DNA from: Chitinophaga sp. CF418
GTDB taxonomy: Bacteria > Bacteroidota > Bacteroidia > Chitinophagales > Chitinophagaceae
Length of the DNA stretch: 64,000 bases
Reading direction: 5' to 3'
Assembly: GCF_900142925.1 (NCBI RefSeq)
Contig: NZ_FRCN01000007.1
Location: 1 to 64,000, forward strand
The position numbers were made by a program, and so were the translations under genes. Below the pieces are notes generated by a model, which saw only the letters and a program-made list of their open reading frames with translations, was not told the DNA's origin and ran no database searches. Positions within the stretch are counted from its first letter, which is position 1; every line of letters begins with the position of its first letter. Shown one piece after another: positions 19,100 to 27,004 of the stretch.

Positions 19100-19605
19100 C
19101 GACGATATAATGGCTTTGCTGAAAATGCTCAAACCGCAAGAGTAATATGCCATATCGGTGATGAACCGTATGTTCAACCCGCGCTGGCCAAATGGGGCGG
19201 GCCAAAGGAGAAATGGTCGATGGTCCCCATGAAATGGATACCGGTGAGTGTGGTGGTGTTGCCTGCACCCAATCCTTGCGTTTTTACGTTAAATACGGAT
19301 GGTACAATTGGTTTTGGATATGGTGATTATAAAGAAGAGCAAATTGATAGTTCCGATGAGGGCCCCAAAAGCAGGGGACCGCTTCGTGGGCTCCGGCTTA
19401 TCGATGGACAGGTATATGCAACCGGTATGGGCCGCCAGGTATACCGGCGAAGTGCAGCTGGCAAATGGACAAGGATAGATGAAGGTGTTGTTTTGCCACG
19501 GGGCGCAATTGAGGTGGCCGGGTTTAACTCAATAGATGGGGTAAATGAAAATGATATCTGGGCGGCAGGTTTCCTGGGAGAGATCTGGCATTACATTAAC
19601 AATTC
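19100..19605 (+). pseudogene. Internal fragment of a beta-propeller-like protein
   Basis: A frame opens just after a TAG at 19097 and reads protein-like from the start without an ATG (NGFAENAQTARVICHIGDEP, then VQPALAKWGGPKEKWS). It continues through DGTIGFGYGDYKEEQIDSSD and LRGLRLIDGQVYATGMGRQV to FNSIDGVNENDIWAAGFLGE and IWHY near 19590. Blades of this kind (short W/G-rich repeats with ENDIWAAG) occur in bacterial propeller proteins, some next to toxin systems. After about 19600 the frame runs antisense into the C-terminus of the WG-repeat gene, so the 3' part is lost. Both ends are truncated; an ATG at 19220 could start a 146-aa product but would cut the homology. Confidence 0.45.
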
Positions 19606-21564
19606 GTCAGGGATTTCGAGTCCTGCTTTTTCCGCCGCCGCAATATGTGCCTTTGCCTGATCCTTATCGATAAAGCCTTCTTCAAACAGGTATATTCGTG
19701 CCAGTTCAATATGTCCCCAATCATAACCACCGTGTATCGCTGTTTTAAAGTATTCTATTGCCGCTTTTAAGTCTTTTGCCGTACCTAATCCTCTCTGGTG
19801 AAAAATTCCCTGATTAAACGCGCCAATTTCAGACTCATCTTTCTGGTAATACCGGAGGGCCATTTCAAAATCCCCTTTTTCCTCGTACAGGTATCCCAGG
19901 TAACCGTAATCCGGTTCTCCAAGTTCCTCTGCCTGATGAAAGTGGTATAGTGCCTGCTCAGGATCTGTATCACTAAGTAGAAATCCTAAGTTATTGTGTG
20001 CCACTGCCAGACCATCCTCCGCTGCTTGCTGCAACAGGTTAATGGCTTTTTCTTTATCAGGGATAGTTCCTATGCCATTCTGGTAACACAGGCTCAATCC
20101 ATTGAGTGCATTTGTATTGCGGGCAGCAGCTCCCTTCTCATACCAGTAAAATGCGCTGTCATTATCTACATATCCATCTATCATGTAATAAATATGCGCG
20201 AGGTTGTTCATCGCATAACCATATCCTTTTTCAGCAGCAAGTGTGTAGTGATAAATTGCTGACTGGTAATCCTGTCTATTATAAGCATCTACGCCAATAT
20301 TATACAATTCTTCAACCGGCGTGTAGACATCTATAACAGTTTCCTCATCAGGCGTCTTTGCATATGCTAATAGCCTGCCACGCACTACCTCATCATAATA
20401 AAAACTGTAGCCATCACTTTCGGCATCCTGTTGTACCAGGTCTTTATTTGCTCTTGATATCCCATATTTATCAATCAGGTAAACTTTCTCCCCTTTGATA
20501 GCCCAGGCAAAGCCTTGATGAGGGGCTTTACGTACTATTAGGTCGAACTGTTCACCATCTTCAGTAAGACTGTAAAAACCATCTCTAAGTAGCATGAATA
20601 CATTGTCATGCAACAGTTCTATTTTTTCATATTTAAAATCGATGATCACTTTTGCATCGTCCCCGAGTACACCCCATTTTCCGTTCTTCTGTGCAATGTA
20701 ATGACCATTATACCCGACTTGGTTAAGATTTTCATATGTAGGTGCTGCAACAACTTTTCCCGAAGGATCGATCAGGCCCAAAAGACCATTGTGCTGAACA
20801 ATCGCCAGATGAGAAGAATCAAAATCATAGGCCTCATCCCATTCCGCAGGAGCTATGATCTTACCTGATCTGTGCACATAGCCGTATTTCTGCGCCTTCA
20901 TTACCACCGCAATATCCTGCTCACTGAATTCATAAAAGTCATCAAATTGAGGACTCAGCAATATTTCTCCTTCGGCACTTTTTAATCCCCATAATCCATT
21001 CTCATAGTAAATTTCTTCCTTTCTCAAATCCTGAGTGATATGTCTCCAGCCATAGCAATAGTCCGCGTAATTCAGCAGTTCCGCAAATGAGTGAAAAGCC
21101 ATGCTTACATGTTTGAGCTTGTCGTAAGACAACAGGGAAATGTCGTTGTTGTCCATGGCACGGGTGATCATAGCATTGTTATACGCAATATCTGCCAGCC
21201 AGATAGCCGCCTGTTCGTGATGTGGTGCCTCATCCATGTTGAATACCTCACGGGCATTCACGCTAAAATAAGCATGTTCCAGACCGTCCAGGTATTTAAA
21301 TAACTTATTTTTGCATTCTGTAAAGATGCTTTTATTGTTAATAAGAGACCTGGTAGCTTCCAGAAAGTTGTAGAACCTTTTCAGGTTTTCGATGCCAGAT
21401 TTGGCATCATAGTATAAAATGTCATTTTCTTCAATAAAGCCTCCACTTATTAACAAGGGGTGTAATAATAGTGGCATCTCATACCCCCATTCCATCATCA
21501 GTATATCATTCCTGTCTTTTCCTGAAGGGGAGCTGGTATTACCTAAATATACGCTGTGTGACAT
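19591..21564 (-). CDS. WG-repeat and Sel1-like repeat protein
   Basis: A protein of about 657 aa from the ATG at 21564 (the frame extends to 21636 with no added similarity). Residues 1-190 are an uncharacterised helical domain (HSFAELLNYADYCYGW). Residues about 195-380 hold five or six WG repeats (YENGLWGLKSAEG, KYGYVHRSGKIIAP, NGLLGLIDPSGKVVA, NGKWGVLGDDAKVII). Residues about 435-655 hold Sel1-like tetratricopeptide repeats (A.NNLAHIYY, ALNGLSLCYQNGIGT, AHNNLGFLL). No signal peptide is seen, so it is probably a cytoplasmic scaffold. Such proteins are common near polymorphic-toxin and immunity genes, which fits the fragments around it, but no toxin partner is visible. Confidence 0.7.
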   Translation of the reverse strand: MSHSVYLGNTSSPSGKDRNDILMMEWGYEMPLLLHPLLISGGFIEENDILYYDAKSGIENLKRFYNFLEATRSLINNKSIFTECKNKLFKYLDGLEHAYFSVNAREVFNMDEAPHHEQAAIWLADIAYNNAMITRAMDNNDISLLSYDKLKHVSMAFHSFAELLNYADYCYGWRHITQDLRKEEIYYENGLWGLKSAEGEILLSPQFDDFYEFSEQDIAVVMKAQKYGYVHRSGKIIAPAEWDEAYDFDSSHLAIVQHNGLLGLIDPSGKVVAAPTYENLNQVGYNGHYIAQKNGKWGVLGDDAKVIIDFKYEKIELLHDNVFMLLRDGFYSLTEDGEQFDLIVRKAPHQGFAWAIKGEKVYLIDKYGISRANKDLVQQDAESDGYSFYYDEVVRGRLLAYAKTPDEETVIDVYTPVEELYNIGVDAYNRQDYQSAIYHYTLAAEKGYGYAMNNLAHIYYMIDGYVDNDSAFYWYEKGAAARNTNALNGLSLCYQNGIGTIPDKEKAINLLQQAAEDGLAVAHNNLGFLLSDTDPEQALYHFHQAEELGEPDYGYLGYLYEEKGDFEMALRYYQKDESEIGAFNQGIFHQRGLGTAKDLKAAIEYFKTAIHGGYDWGHIELARIYLFEEGFIDKDQAKAHIAAAEKAGLEIPDELLM

Positions 21565-21712
21565 TTTGCAAAGGTAATCATTCTTTAAATGGGGGCATTC
21601 TATAAGGTTAACAGCGGGAAGACTTCCTTCTCGCAAACAGATTGGAAATAGTTTTAACTATATCATATGTCTGGAAAAGGCATCCTCAAAAGGAGAAGAA
21701 AGGGTAGGAGAA

Positions 21713-22378
21713 CTATTGGATCATAAAGATCAGATCTTCATAATCATGCGCCCCTACGAAAACAGGGATTTCGGCCCAGGGAGCTTTTCCTTTGTTATCG
21801 TTGATGGTTTGTTTCACGAGTTCCTGCACGCGGAGTATGACGAGATATTCCTGGAGTTCGCATGCCTGCCGCAATTGATCGTTGCGGTAACCTTCGGTTT
21901 CCATGTATTTTTTGTTGGTTTCCTGCAATGCTTCATAGCCCGTGATGGTGAGGGTTTTGGGTGATTCTCCGCTAAAGTCCGCCAGCCAGTCGAGGATGCC
22001 GCGGTTGACAAGCGACTCGTAAGCCAGTAAATGTAGGAACCACTGGTCGTATTGTATGGTAAAACTGTTCATTTCCAGGTAGAGGGCCTTAATGTCCAGT
22101 TCCTCGTCTTCCGTCATGACGGTGTAAAAATAGTTGAAATATGCCGTCAACGGCCCCTTTAGGTGCAACAGGTCTTTGCCGATCACATAATGAAAGTCGG
22201 ATGGTGACAGTTGGCCGAGCATCGTTTCCGTTTCCCGGATCGCAGTTTCAATTTGTCCTGCCTGGATAAGTTCCTGAATTTGTAACATGCTACAAAGAAA
22301 CGGGATATCTGGTAAATGGGAGAATTTTTTATAAGAACAAACCAGACTGCCCAGGTATGCCTTCTTCGTGTAATTCAT
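21713..22378 (-). CDS. Hypothetical protein
   Basis: A 221-aa acidic, mostly helical protein read from the ATG at 22378 (another ATG at 22384; the frame extends to a TTG). It has no signal peptide, membrane segment or motif I recognise. Notable segments are the amphipathic IQELIQAGQIETAIRETE near 35-55 and the C-terminal PVFVGAHDYEDLIFMIQ. It diverges from the TPR-like gene at 22459, and the 80-bp gap should hold both promoters. Many Bacteroidota have such proteins in immunity-gene clusters, but I cannot assign a function. Confidence 0.55.
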   Translation of the reverse strand: MNYTKKAYLGSLVCSYKKFSHLPDIPFLCSMLQIQELIQAGQIETAIRETETMLGQLSPSDFHYVIGKDLLHLKGPLTAYFNYFYTVMTEDEELDIKALYLEMNSFTIQYDQWFLHLLAYESLVNRGILDWLADFSGESPKTLTITGYEALQETNKKYMETEGYRNDQLRQACELQEYLVILRVQELVKQTINDNKGKAPWAEIPVFVGAHDYEDLIFMIQ

Positions 22379-22458
22379 TATCATGTGTAGATAGTTTGTA
22401 GTAGGGGACAATTTTAAAACCGGCTGCCGTAGTGTATTTTTGCTTTAAACAGTATACA

Positions 22459-23109
22459 ATGGCAAATGAATGGTTCAGAAACAAAACATGGACTGAAGCA
22501 ATAGCAGTTGACTTTGAAAACCATTTACAACAGGCGGATGCCGGATTTCGAATGACAGCCCTGAAAATTCAGGGCGATAACTGGTTAGGAAGCCGCGATG
22601 TGGTTACACAACAGGCAGGCGTCGGGTTATTGGAAAAGCTGCTCACTGAATATGCACAGGAGATATACGAGGTAGCAACGGTTCAGGAGATGCTCGGTGA
22701 ATATTATTACAAACTGGCGGATTTTGAAAGGGCGGAAGTATACCTGTTACCGGTTCTCCAGTTTTATAAAGAACATAAACGCGTCGGTGTGGTCGGTAAG
22801 GCCGATCTCATATTGGCTGAAATTATTTTGCTTAGTAAGGCCAGTGACCGGTTGGATGAAGCATACCAATTGATCCATAATTATCCAAACACAGGGGGAA
22901 GCCTGAGTTGGGATCATGAAGAACACTACTATTATGAGCAATTAGCGCATGTATGTTACCGCTTGGGGAAAAAAGAAGAAGCTGCGAATTGTGCGCGGAA
23001 AGCTATAGCAGTGGCTGAAACAATGGAGCTTGACTTCATGACCGGTAAAACCGCCGCCATAGAAAAATACTATCAGCAACTACCCTCGTTGGCTGAGATA
23101 GCAGGGTAA
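22459..23109 (+). CDS. Hypothetical TPR-like protein
   Basis: A 216-aa protein starting at the ATG at 22459 (MANEWFRNKTW); the nine codons upstream in frame look like leader. The C-terminal two thirds are helical pairs of the tetratricopeptide type: EMLGEYYYKLADFERAEVYL at about 80-100 and AHVCYRLGKKEEAANCARKA at about 165-185. No signal peptide. This arrangement recalls a family of small TPR proteins near Imm-type genes in Chitinophagaceae, from memory only. Confidence 0.55.
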   Translation: MANEWFRNKTWTEAIAVDFENHLQQADAGFRMTALKIQGDNWLGSRDVVTQQAGVGLLEKLLTEYAQEIYEVATVQEMLGEYYYKLADFERAEVYLLPVLQFYKEHKRVGVVGKADLILAEIILLSKASDRLDEAYQLIHNYPNTGGSLSWDHEEHYYYEQLAHVCYRLGKKEEAANCARKAIAVAETMELDFMTGKTAAIEKYYQQLPSLAEIAG

Positions 23110-23164
23110 TATACCTATGAGCCACGATCTTATTGAATTAAAAGAAAAAATGAAATCACTGTAA

Positions 23165-23515
23165 ATGGAAAAACATAAGAACATTCCTGAGGCAGCCACC
23201 TGGAATGCAGCAGATAACCAGTGGGAGCTTGGACAGAAAGATGAACAGGGAAAGGAAACCGGCATCTGGGAAATGTGGCATACGGAAGGATATTACTGCG
23301 GTACCACTGACTATGGAGACGGTACGCCGCCTTTTCTTTTCAGGCGCTTCCATCCAGATGGCACACTGGCCCAGGAAGGTAACTGGTATGGCGGTAGCAA
23401 ATGGCTGGGCACCTATCGTTGGATCAAAAGTTGTCAGATTGCAAAAGACGGTAGAATGGGTTATCCGAATGATCGCAGTACTAAAGTTGGATTCCGGCTT
23501 GTATTAATTCCTTAG
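23165..23515 (+). CDS. MORN-like protein with an FGE-like tail, possible gene fusion remnant
   Basis: A 116-aa open frame. Residues 1-85 resemble toxin-antidote MORN-repeat proteins (GKETGIWEMWHTEGYY, FHPDGTLAQEGNWYGG). From about residue 88 the sequence changes to CQIAKDGRMGYPNDRSTKVG followed by FRLVLIP, which looks like the C-terminal end of formylglycine-generating-enzyme (SUMF1) domain proteins (C-R-x-A-x-R-x-G-x-x-P-x-x-R-S-x-x-x-G-F-R-L-V). The join suggests a recombined remnant. A 15-codon ORF (23117-23164) abuts the start. The original second gene is not present downstream, only a terminator at 23646. Confidence 0.4.
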   Translation: MEKHKNIPEAATWNAADNQWELGQKDEQGKETGIWEMWHTEGYYCGTTDYGDGTPPFLFRRFHPDGTLAQEGNWYGGSKWLGTYRWIKSCQIAKDGRMGYPNDRSTKVGFRLVLIP

Positions 23516-23645
23516 CTAAGCGGCAAAGACGGGCAACGGCGATTACAGAAACCCACATGTGAAAATAATAATCTAATCCCCCAACTTTTTCACTTGATCC
23601 ATAATCCTTGAAAATACATTTTTAACAAGAATATTTCGAACTAAA

Positions 23646-23675
23646 AACCCTTCAAATCCAACGATCTGAAGGGTT
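23646..23675 (-). terminator. Original tRNA-Pro terminator, separated by the integrative element
   Basis: A 9-bp stem (AACCCTTCA / TGAAGGGTT) with a 12-base loop. On the minus strand it is followed by T residues and lies just past the tRNA 3'-end copy at 23687-23711. Before integration this would have been the terminator immediately downstream of the tRNA-Pro gene. Confidence 0.65.
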
Positions 23676-23686
23676 CATTTTTTATA

Positions 23687-23711
23687 GTCGGGACGACTAG
23701 ATTCGAACTAG
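23687..23711 (-). repeat. Distal attachment-site copy (tRNA-Pro 3' end)
   Basis: Twenty-five bases identical to 29481-29505: the T-arm and acceptor 3' strand of tRNA-Pro plus the discriminator. The match stops abruptly at 23712, where the rest of the tRNA is absent. This is the typical attL/attR partner left by tRNA-integrating elements. Confidence 0.8.
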
Positions 23712-24143
23712 TCTCTGATTATAAGTCTGGTGGCTCGCTTTCACGGATGAGTTTTCGGTTACTCACGGATTTACTCACTACTAAATTTAGTTCGACTTAC
23801 ACACTCCACAGTCGGGCAGACTGGATTCGAGAAGCTTTTGCAAATAATTATTCAATTTCATACACATCTCTTCTGTTGTATATTTACGGATTACTAACCG
23901 CAGTACAGGTGGGAGACTATGTAAAGAGCTTTATACGATTTATGTTAGATCGATATGTGGCTGTTTTATGCAGATAGGTTGATGTTTTCTTATTTGTTTT
24001 AATCCTAGCAAAGAAGATGAATTCCGCTTTCACCGACATAGTAAAGACAGGATTTTTGAACATCTGATATCGTTCATTCCTTCTTTTACTCCTCATACGC
24101 TTATGAATAGACTTCGCAGCTGCGGTATGTTTTAGCCAAATTA
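23712..24143. other. Gene-poor end of the integrative element
   Basis: Holds the 20-bp repeat at 23759-23778 and a degenerate tRNA-3'-end-like sequence at 23813-23832. A minus-strand ORF (23917-24174, 85 codons, basic) overlaps the last codons of the terminal cyclase, but its composition gives little support for coding. A 13-base string, CGTATGAGGAGTA with small variation, occurs twice near 24090 and 24150. No confident gene. Confidence 0.5.
23759..23778 (+). repeat. 20-bp direct repeat near the left element end
   Basis: TTACTCACGGATTTACTCAC, identical to 29359-29378 near the other end of the element. Each copy contains an internal ACTCAC duplication. Position near both attachment sites suggests recombinase arm-type sites or remnants of a duplicated element end. 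Confidence 0.6.
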
Positions 24144-24947
24144 TTAACTCCTCATACGGATTGTACCCAAACATGTATATTCAGAGACGCCCTTTAGGTC
24201 TGTTAGAGGTTGGCTTTGTAGATACCACCTTTGTCCATCATCGCCTGTATAGTAACCTCTCAATGCAGTCCCATAAGATGTATACCCTAAATGCGTCCTG
24301 TCAATATGCGATGAAACAGCGCTATTTTCCAAGAAGCTGATGCTTTCATTTGGCGTAATACTTTCCAGGCGAAACAGCTCTGTCAGCGGTTTTCCTATCA
24401 TCGTATATTCATTATAAAAACCGCTTTTGTTTTTGAAATAGTTTACCCTGCCGAAATGGAAAGCAACCTTACTTGAAAAATCTCCGCCTGCTGTAGCTTT
24501 GATGATGTCTTTAGCACAGGCATCAGCACACTTTAGCAGTTCCACAGGTCTTTTGTCAAGAAATGGCTGGCCGAAAACAACAATCAGCCCATCCCCAATA
24601 ATCTTATCGATTTCACCGCCATGTTTGTAAATGATAGGAACAACCTTTTGGTAGTATGTATCGAAATAACTGCTGATCTCTTCTCCGGTGTAATTCGCGA
24701 AGCGAGTTGAAAAGCTGCAGACATCAACGAAAAGCAGGCAAACGCTGGCAGCTGCGCCCTTTTCAAAATAGGTCACAAAATTTTCGCCAAGCCCTGAGAG
24801 GGCTATTTCGTCAAAGCCCTTCTTTTCCAGCTCAGAAATATTGTCCTGAAATATCTGAGTGAGTTCCTTTAATGAAAAAAGGGCACTCAGTTTAGATTCC
24901 TTGCTGTACTTTTTATTGAGATATCTCACAAAATTAAGATCGGCCAT
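24144..24947 (-). CDS. Class III nucleotide cyclase, short type (second copy)
   Basis: A 267-aa soluble protein with one class III cyclase domain (about 65-200). The two metal-binding Asp are seen at D75 (LLFVDVCSFS) and D119 (DKIIGDGLIVVFG). In the region matching D-I-W-G-N-x-V-N-x-x-x-R of adenylyl cyclases it reads TMIGKPLTELFR, so the substrate-specifying Asp position is Thr182 and the transition-state Asn position is Thr189, while R193 is kept. It is the last gene of the five-gene operon, 15 bp after the second long cyclase, and is a clear paralogue of the short cyclase at 27005. Probably acts as a partner of a long cyclase; a cyclic nucleotide product is inferred, not shown. Confidence 0.8.
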   Translation of the reverse strand: MADLNFVRYLNKKYSKESKLSALFSLKELTQIFQDNISELEKKGFDEIALSGLGENFVTYFEKGAAASVCLLFVDVCSFSTRFANYTGEEISSYFDTYYQKVVPIIYKHGGEIDKIIGDGLIVVFGQPFLDKRPVELLKCADACAKDIIKATAGGDFSSKVAFHFGRVNYFKNKSGFYNEYTMIGKPLTELFRLESITPNESISFLENSAVSSHIDRTHLGYTSYGTALRGYYTGDDGQRWYLQSQPLTDLKGVSEYTCLGTIRMRS

Positions 24948-24962
24948 GAAGTCATTATCATT

Positions 24963-25979
24963 TTATAGGTTCCAGGTAAAATGCTGACCAAAAACCCTGC
25001 TGTCAACATCTTTAACGGTAAATTCATCTCTCCAATATCCAGCTTTGTAAAGATCGCTCCTTAACCCTTCTGCTTTAAAGCCAGTTAAAACGCGCTCAGT
25101 AATCAGTATTGGTGGATAAGTAGAATTGCGTGTTTTTTTTTCAAAATGTACAACAAAATCTTTATCTGAATAAAGCTGACCTTTATCCATCTTGATTTTC
25201 CTTAAAAATTCAGCTTCCGACATGGATACAGTTTTCCCGTCAAGATATTCCGGCTGCATTGAGCCTGGGCTTCCAAAAGAATTTGGGGCAGGTCTGCTTA
25301 ACCCCGCTGGGTATGGGTCCAGATTGACGTAATCCCACAAGCTCCGGCTGCCAAACTGGGTGTATGGTTTTATGGTAACATCATAGTAGGTTTCGGTAAT
25401 CGTTTTGTTCCCTAAGTCTGTAAGCCGCGATGCCATATTTGCAGGCTTGCCTGCCCATACCAGGCCTCTGTTAGCAGCGTTGGCATTTCCCCTGCGCGGA
25501 ACACCTACTTTGATCACCTTCATTGTGCCGTAATCAATGCCAATCCCGCATTTGAAATATAAGCCTTTGAATTTCTCGTTGATTACCTTATCTGCGATAT
25601 GATTGATGCTAACGGCACAGCTTACCGCATTGGTATAACAGTCCTTAGTATCAAAAACAATCATTACTCGATCGCCTATGATATTGCGTGTATGACCTCC
25701 GTGAAGTCGTCCAGCCTTGATCACAGATTTAACAAAAGCAGTATAAAGTCTGCTTATGGTTACCTGCGGATAGTCTTTGTTCAGGTTCACTGATCCCCGT
25801 ATATCTACATACAGAACACAGGTGTCAATAATCTTTCCCCACTTAGTTTTGCCGCCTTCATAACTCAAGCCTGGATCATTATCGTACGGCACGCTCGTGG
25901 TAGTTGAATATTCGAATTTCGTGCGCAGCAGGTCATCTACATCCGCTGCTATTTCATCCATTGTAGGTTTTACGCTCAT
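24963..25979 (-). CDS. Class III nucleotide cyclase, long type, PycC-like (second copy)
   Basis: A 338-aa soluble cyclase. The domain (about 50-195) has D59 in CVLYVDIRGS and D103 in RNIIGDRVMIVF, then GLVWAGKPANMASRLTD carrying N181 and R185, the full pair of transition-state residues. The position that is Asp in adenylyl cyclases is Val174, so purine specificity is not expected from that residue. The roughly 140-residue C-terminal extension (after NKT) matches only its paralogue and ends in VFGQHFTWNL. Over the first 190 residues it aligns with the cyclase at 25994 without a gap. Gaps to its neighbours are 14 and 15 bp, so it is cotranscribed. PycC-like assignment rests on the domain plus the effector gene in the same operon. 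Confidence 0.82.
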   Translation of the reverse strand: MSVKPTMDEIAADVDDLLRTKFEYSTTTSVPYDNDPGLSYEGGKTKWGKIIDTCVLYVDIRGSVNLNKDYPQVTISRLYTAFVKSVIKAGRLHGGHTRNIIGDRVMIVFDTKDCYTNAVSCAVSINHIADKVINEKFKGLYFKCGIGIDYGTMKVIKVGVPRRGNANAANRGLVWAGKPANMASRLTDLGNKTITETYYDVTIKPYTQFGSRSLWDYVNLDPYPAGLSRPAPNSFGSPGSMQPEYLDGKTVSMSEAEFLRKIKMDKGQLYSDKDFVVHFEKKTRNSTYPPILITERVLTGFKAEGLRSDLYKAGYWRDEFTVKDVDSRVFGQHFTWNL

Positions 25980-25993
25980 ATTAAAATATTAAT

Positions 25994-27001
25994 TTAGTCA
26001 AACGCCCACACCACATTTCTTCCAAAAACCTTTACTTCGACATCCCTGATATCCTCAGTGAAACTATACCAGTCAATTTCCGGGGGCAGGAGGTTTTGGC
26101 TAAGACCTTCTGCAATCAGTCCGTTCATTACCCGCCCTGTCATCAGTATAGCTGGATATTGTACTGTATCCGGTATACGTTCAAATGACAGCATATGCCC
26201 CCCAGTGGTAAAGTATCCATCGGCATGATCATAGGTAGCAAAGCTATTTGCAAATTCCTCTTCAGTAAGAACTGCCGTCTCTACAGTTTTCAGATATGTT
26301 GGAAGTGCCGGAATATTTTGAGCGGGCATCCCTAGTGCTGCACGTCGTTTGTTGTCATTGTACCGTTGAACCGCAGCAGGGTTAAACGGATTCCTTTTTA
26401 CACGATACAAAGTTCTTGTATCCGTTTTATTCGCCAGGTCTGTAAGTCTTGAAGCAATATTCGCCGGCTCACCTGCCCATACGAGACTTCTGTTTGGCTC
26501 CCTTTCTTTGTCTTTGCGTGGAACACCAACTTTAATAACCTTCATCAAACCGTAGTCTATACCAATTCCACAGCGAAAATTTAAGCCTGTCATCTTTGGC
26601 GCCATTACCAAACTTACAATATGATTGATCGTAACCGCGCAGTTGACAGCATTGGCAAAACAGTCCTTCGCAGGAAAAACAATCATCACACGGTCACCTA
26701 TAATGTTTCTGGTATGACCGCCATGATCGCGGCCAGCTTTAATAACAGATTTAGCAAATGCGGTGTATACCTTGCCCATATTAACCGGACCTAATGTTTG
26801 AGATAGCTTTACCGAATCTCTAATGTCAACATACAGCACACAGGTTTCCAGTTCTTTTCCTCTTTTTACAGCTGCTCTATCGTGGCTAAGATCCTGATCA
26901 TCTGCAGCGGGGACGTACTGTGTTTTTGCATATTCAAACTTAGTACTGAAAATATCTGCAATATCGGCATTTACATCAGCTAAGAGCGATTTTGTGTCCA
27001 T
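25994..27001 (-). CDS. Class III nucleotide cyclase, long type, PycC-like (first copy)
   Basis: A 335-aa paralogue of the cyclase at 24963, with identical spacing of the key residues: D59 (CVLYVDIRDS), D103 (RNIIGDRVMIVF), N181 and R185 (WAGEPANIASRLTD). The segment FRCGIGIDYGLMKVIKVG corresponds to the strand that lines the substrate pocket. The C-terminal extension (about 195-335) is more diverged from its paralogue than the catalytic domain and has a Pro/Ala-rich stretch near 225-240. It starts 3 bp after the stop of the first short cyclase, so translation is probably coupled. Likely makes a cyclic nucleotide that activates the membrane effector encoded at 27801; base specificity cannot be read from sequence. 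Confidence 0.82.
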   Translation of the reverse strand: MDTKSLLADVNADIADIFSTKFEYAKTQYVPAADDQDLSHDRAAVKRGKELETCVLYVDIRDSVKLSQTLGPVNMGKVYTAFAKSVIKAGRDHGGHTRNIIGDRVMIVFPAKDCFANAVNCAVTINHIVSLVMAPKMTGLNFRCGIGIDYGLMKVIKVGVPRKDKEREPNRSLVWAGEPANIASRLTDLANKTDTRTLYRVKRNPFNPAAVQRYNDNKRRAALGMPAQNIPALPTYLKTVETAVLTEEEFANSFATYDHADGYFTTGGHMLSFERIPDTVQYPAILMTGRVMNGLIAEGLSQNLLPPEIDWYSFTEDIRDVEVKVFGRNVVWAFD

Positions 27002-27004
27002 ATC

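Noticed and set aside
19080-19268. 62-codon minus-strand ORF upstream of the MauE-like gene
   Set aside because: Antisense to the propeller fragment, and its Pro/His-rich sequence is not protein-like.
23917-24174. 85-codon minus-strand ORF overlapping the end of the last cyclase
   Set aside because: Very basic, low-complexity and overlapping a confirmed gene in another frame; no family features.
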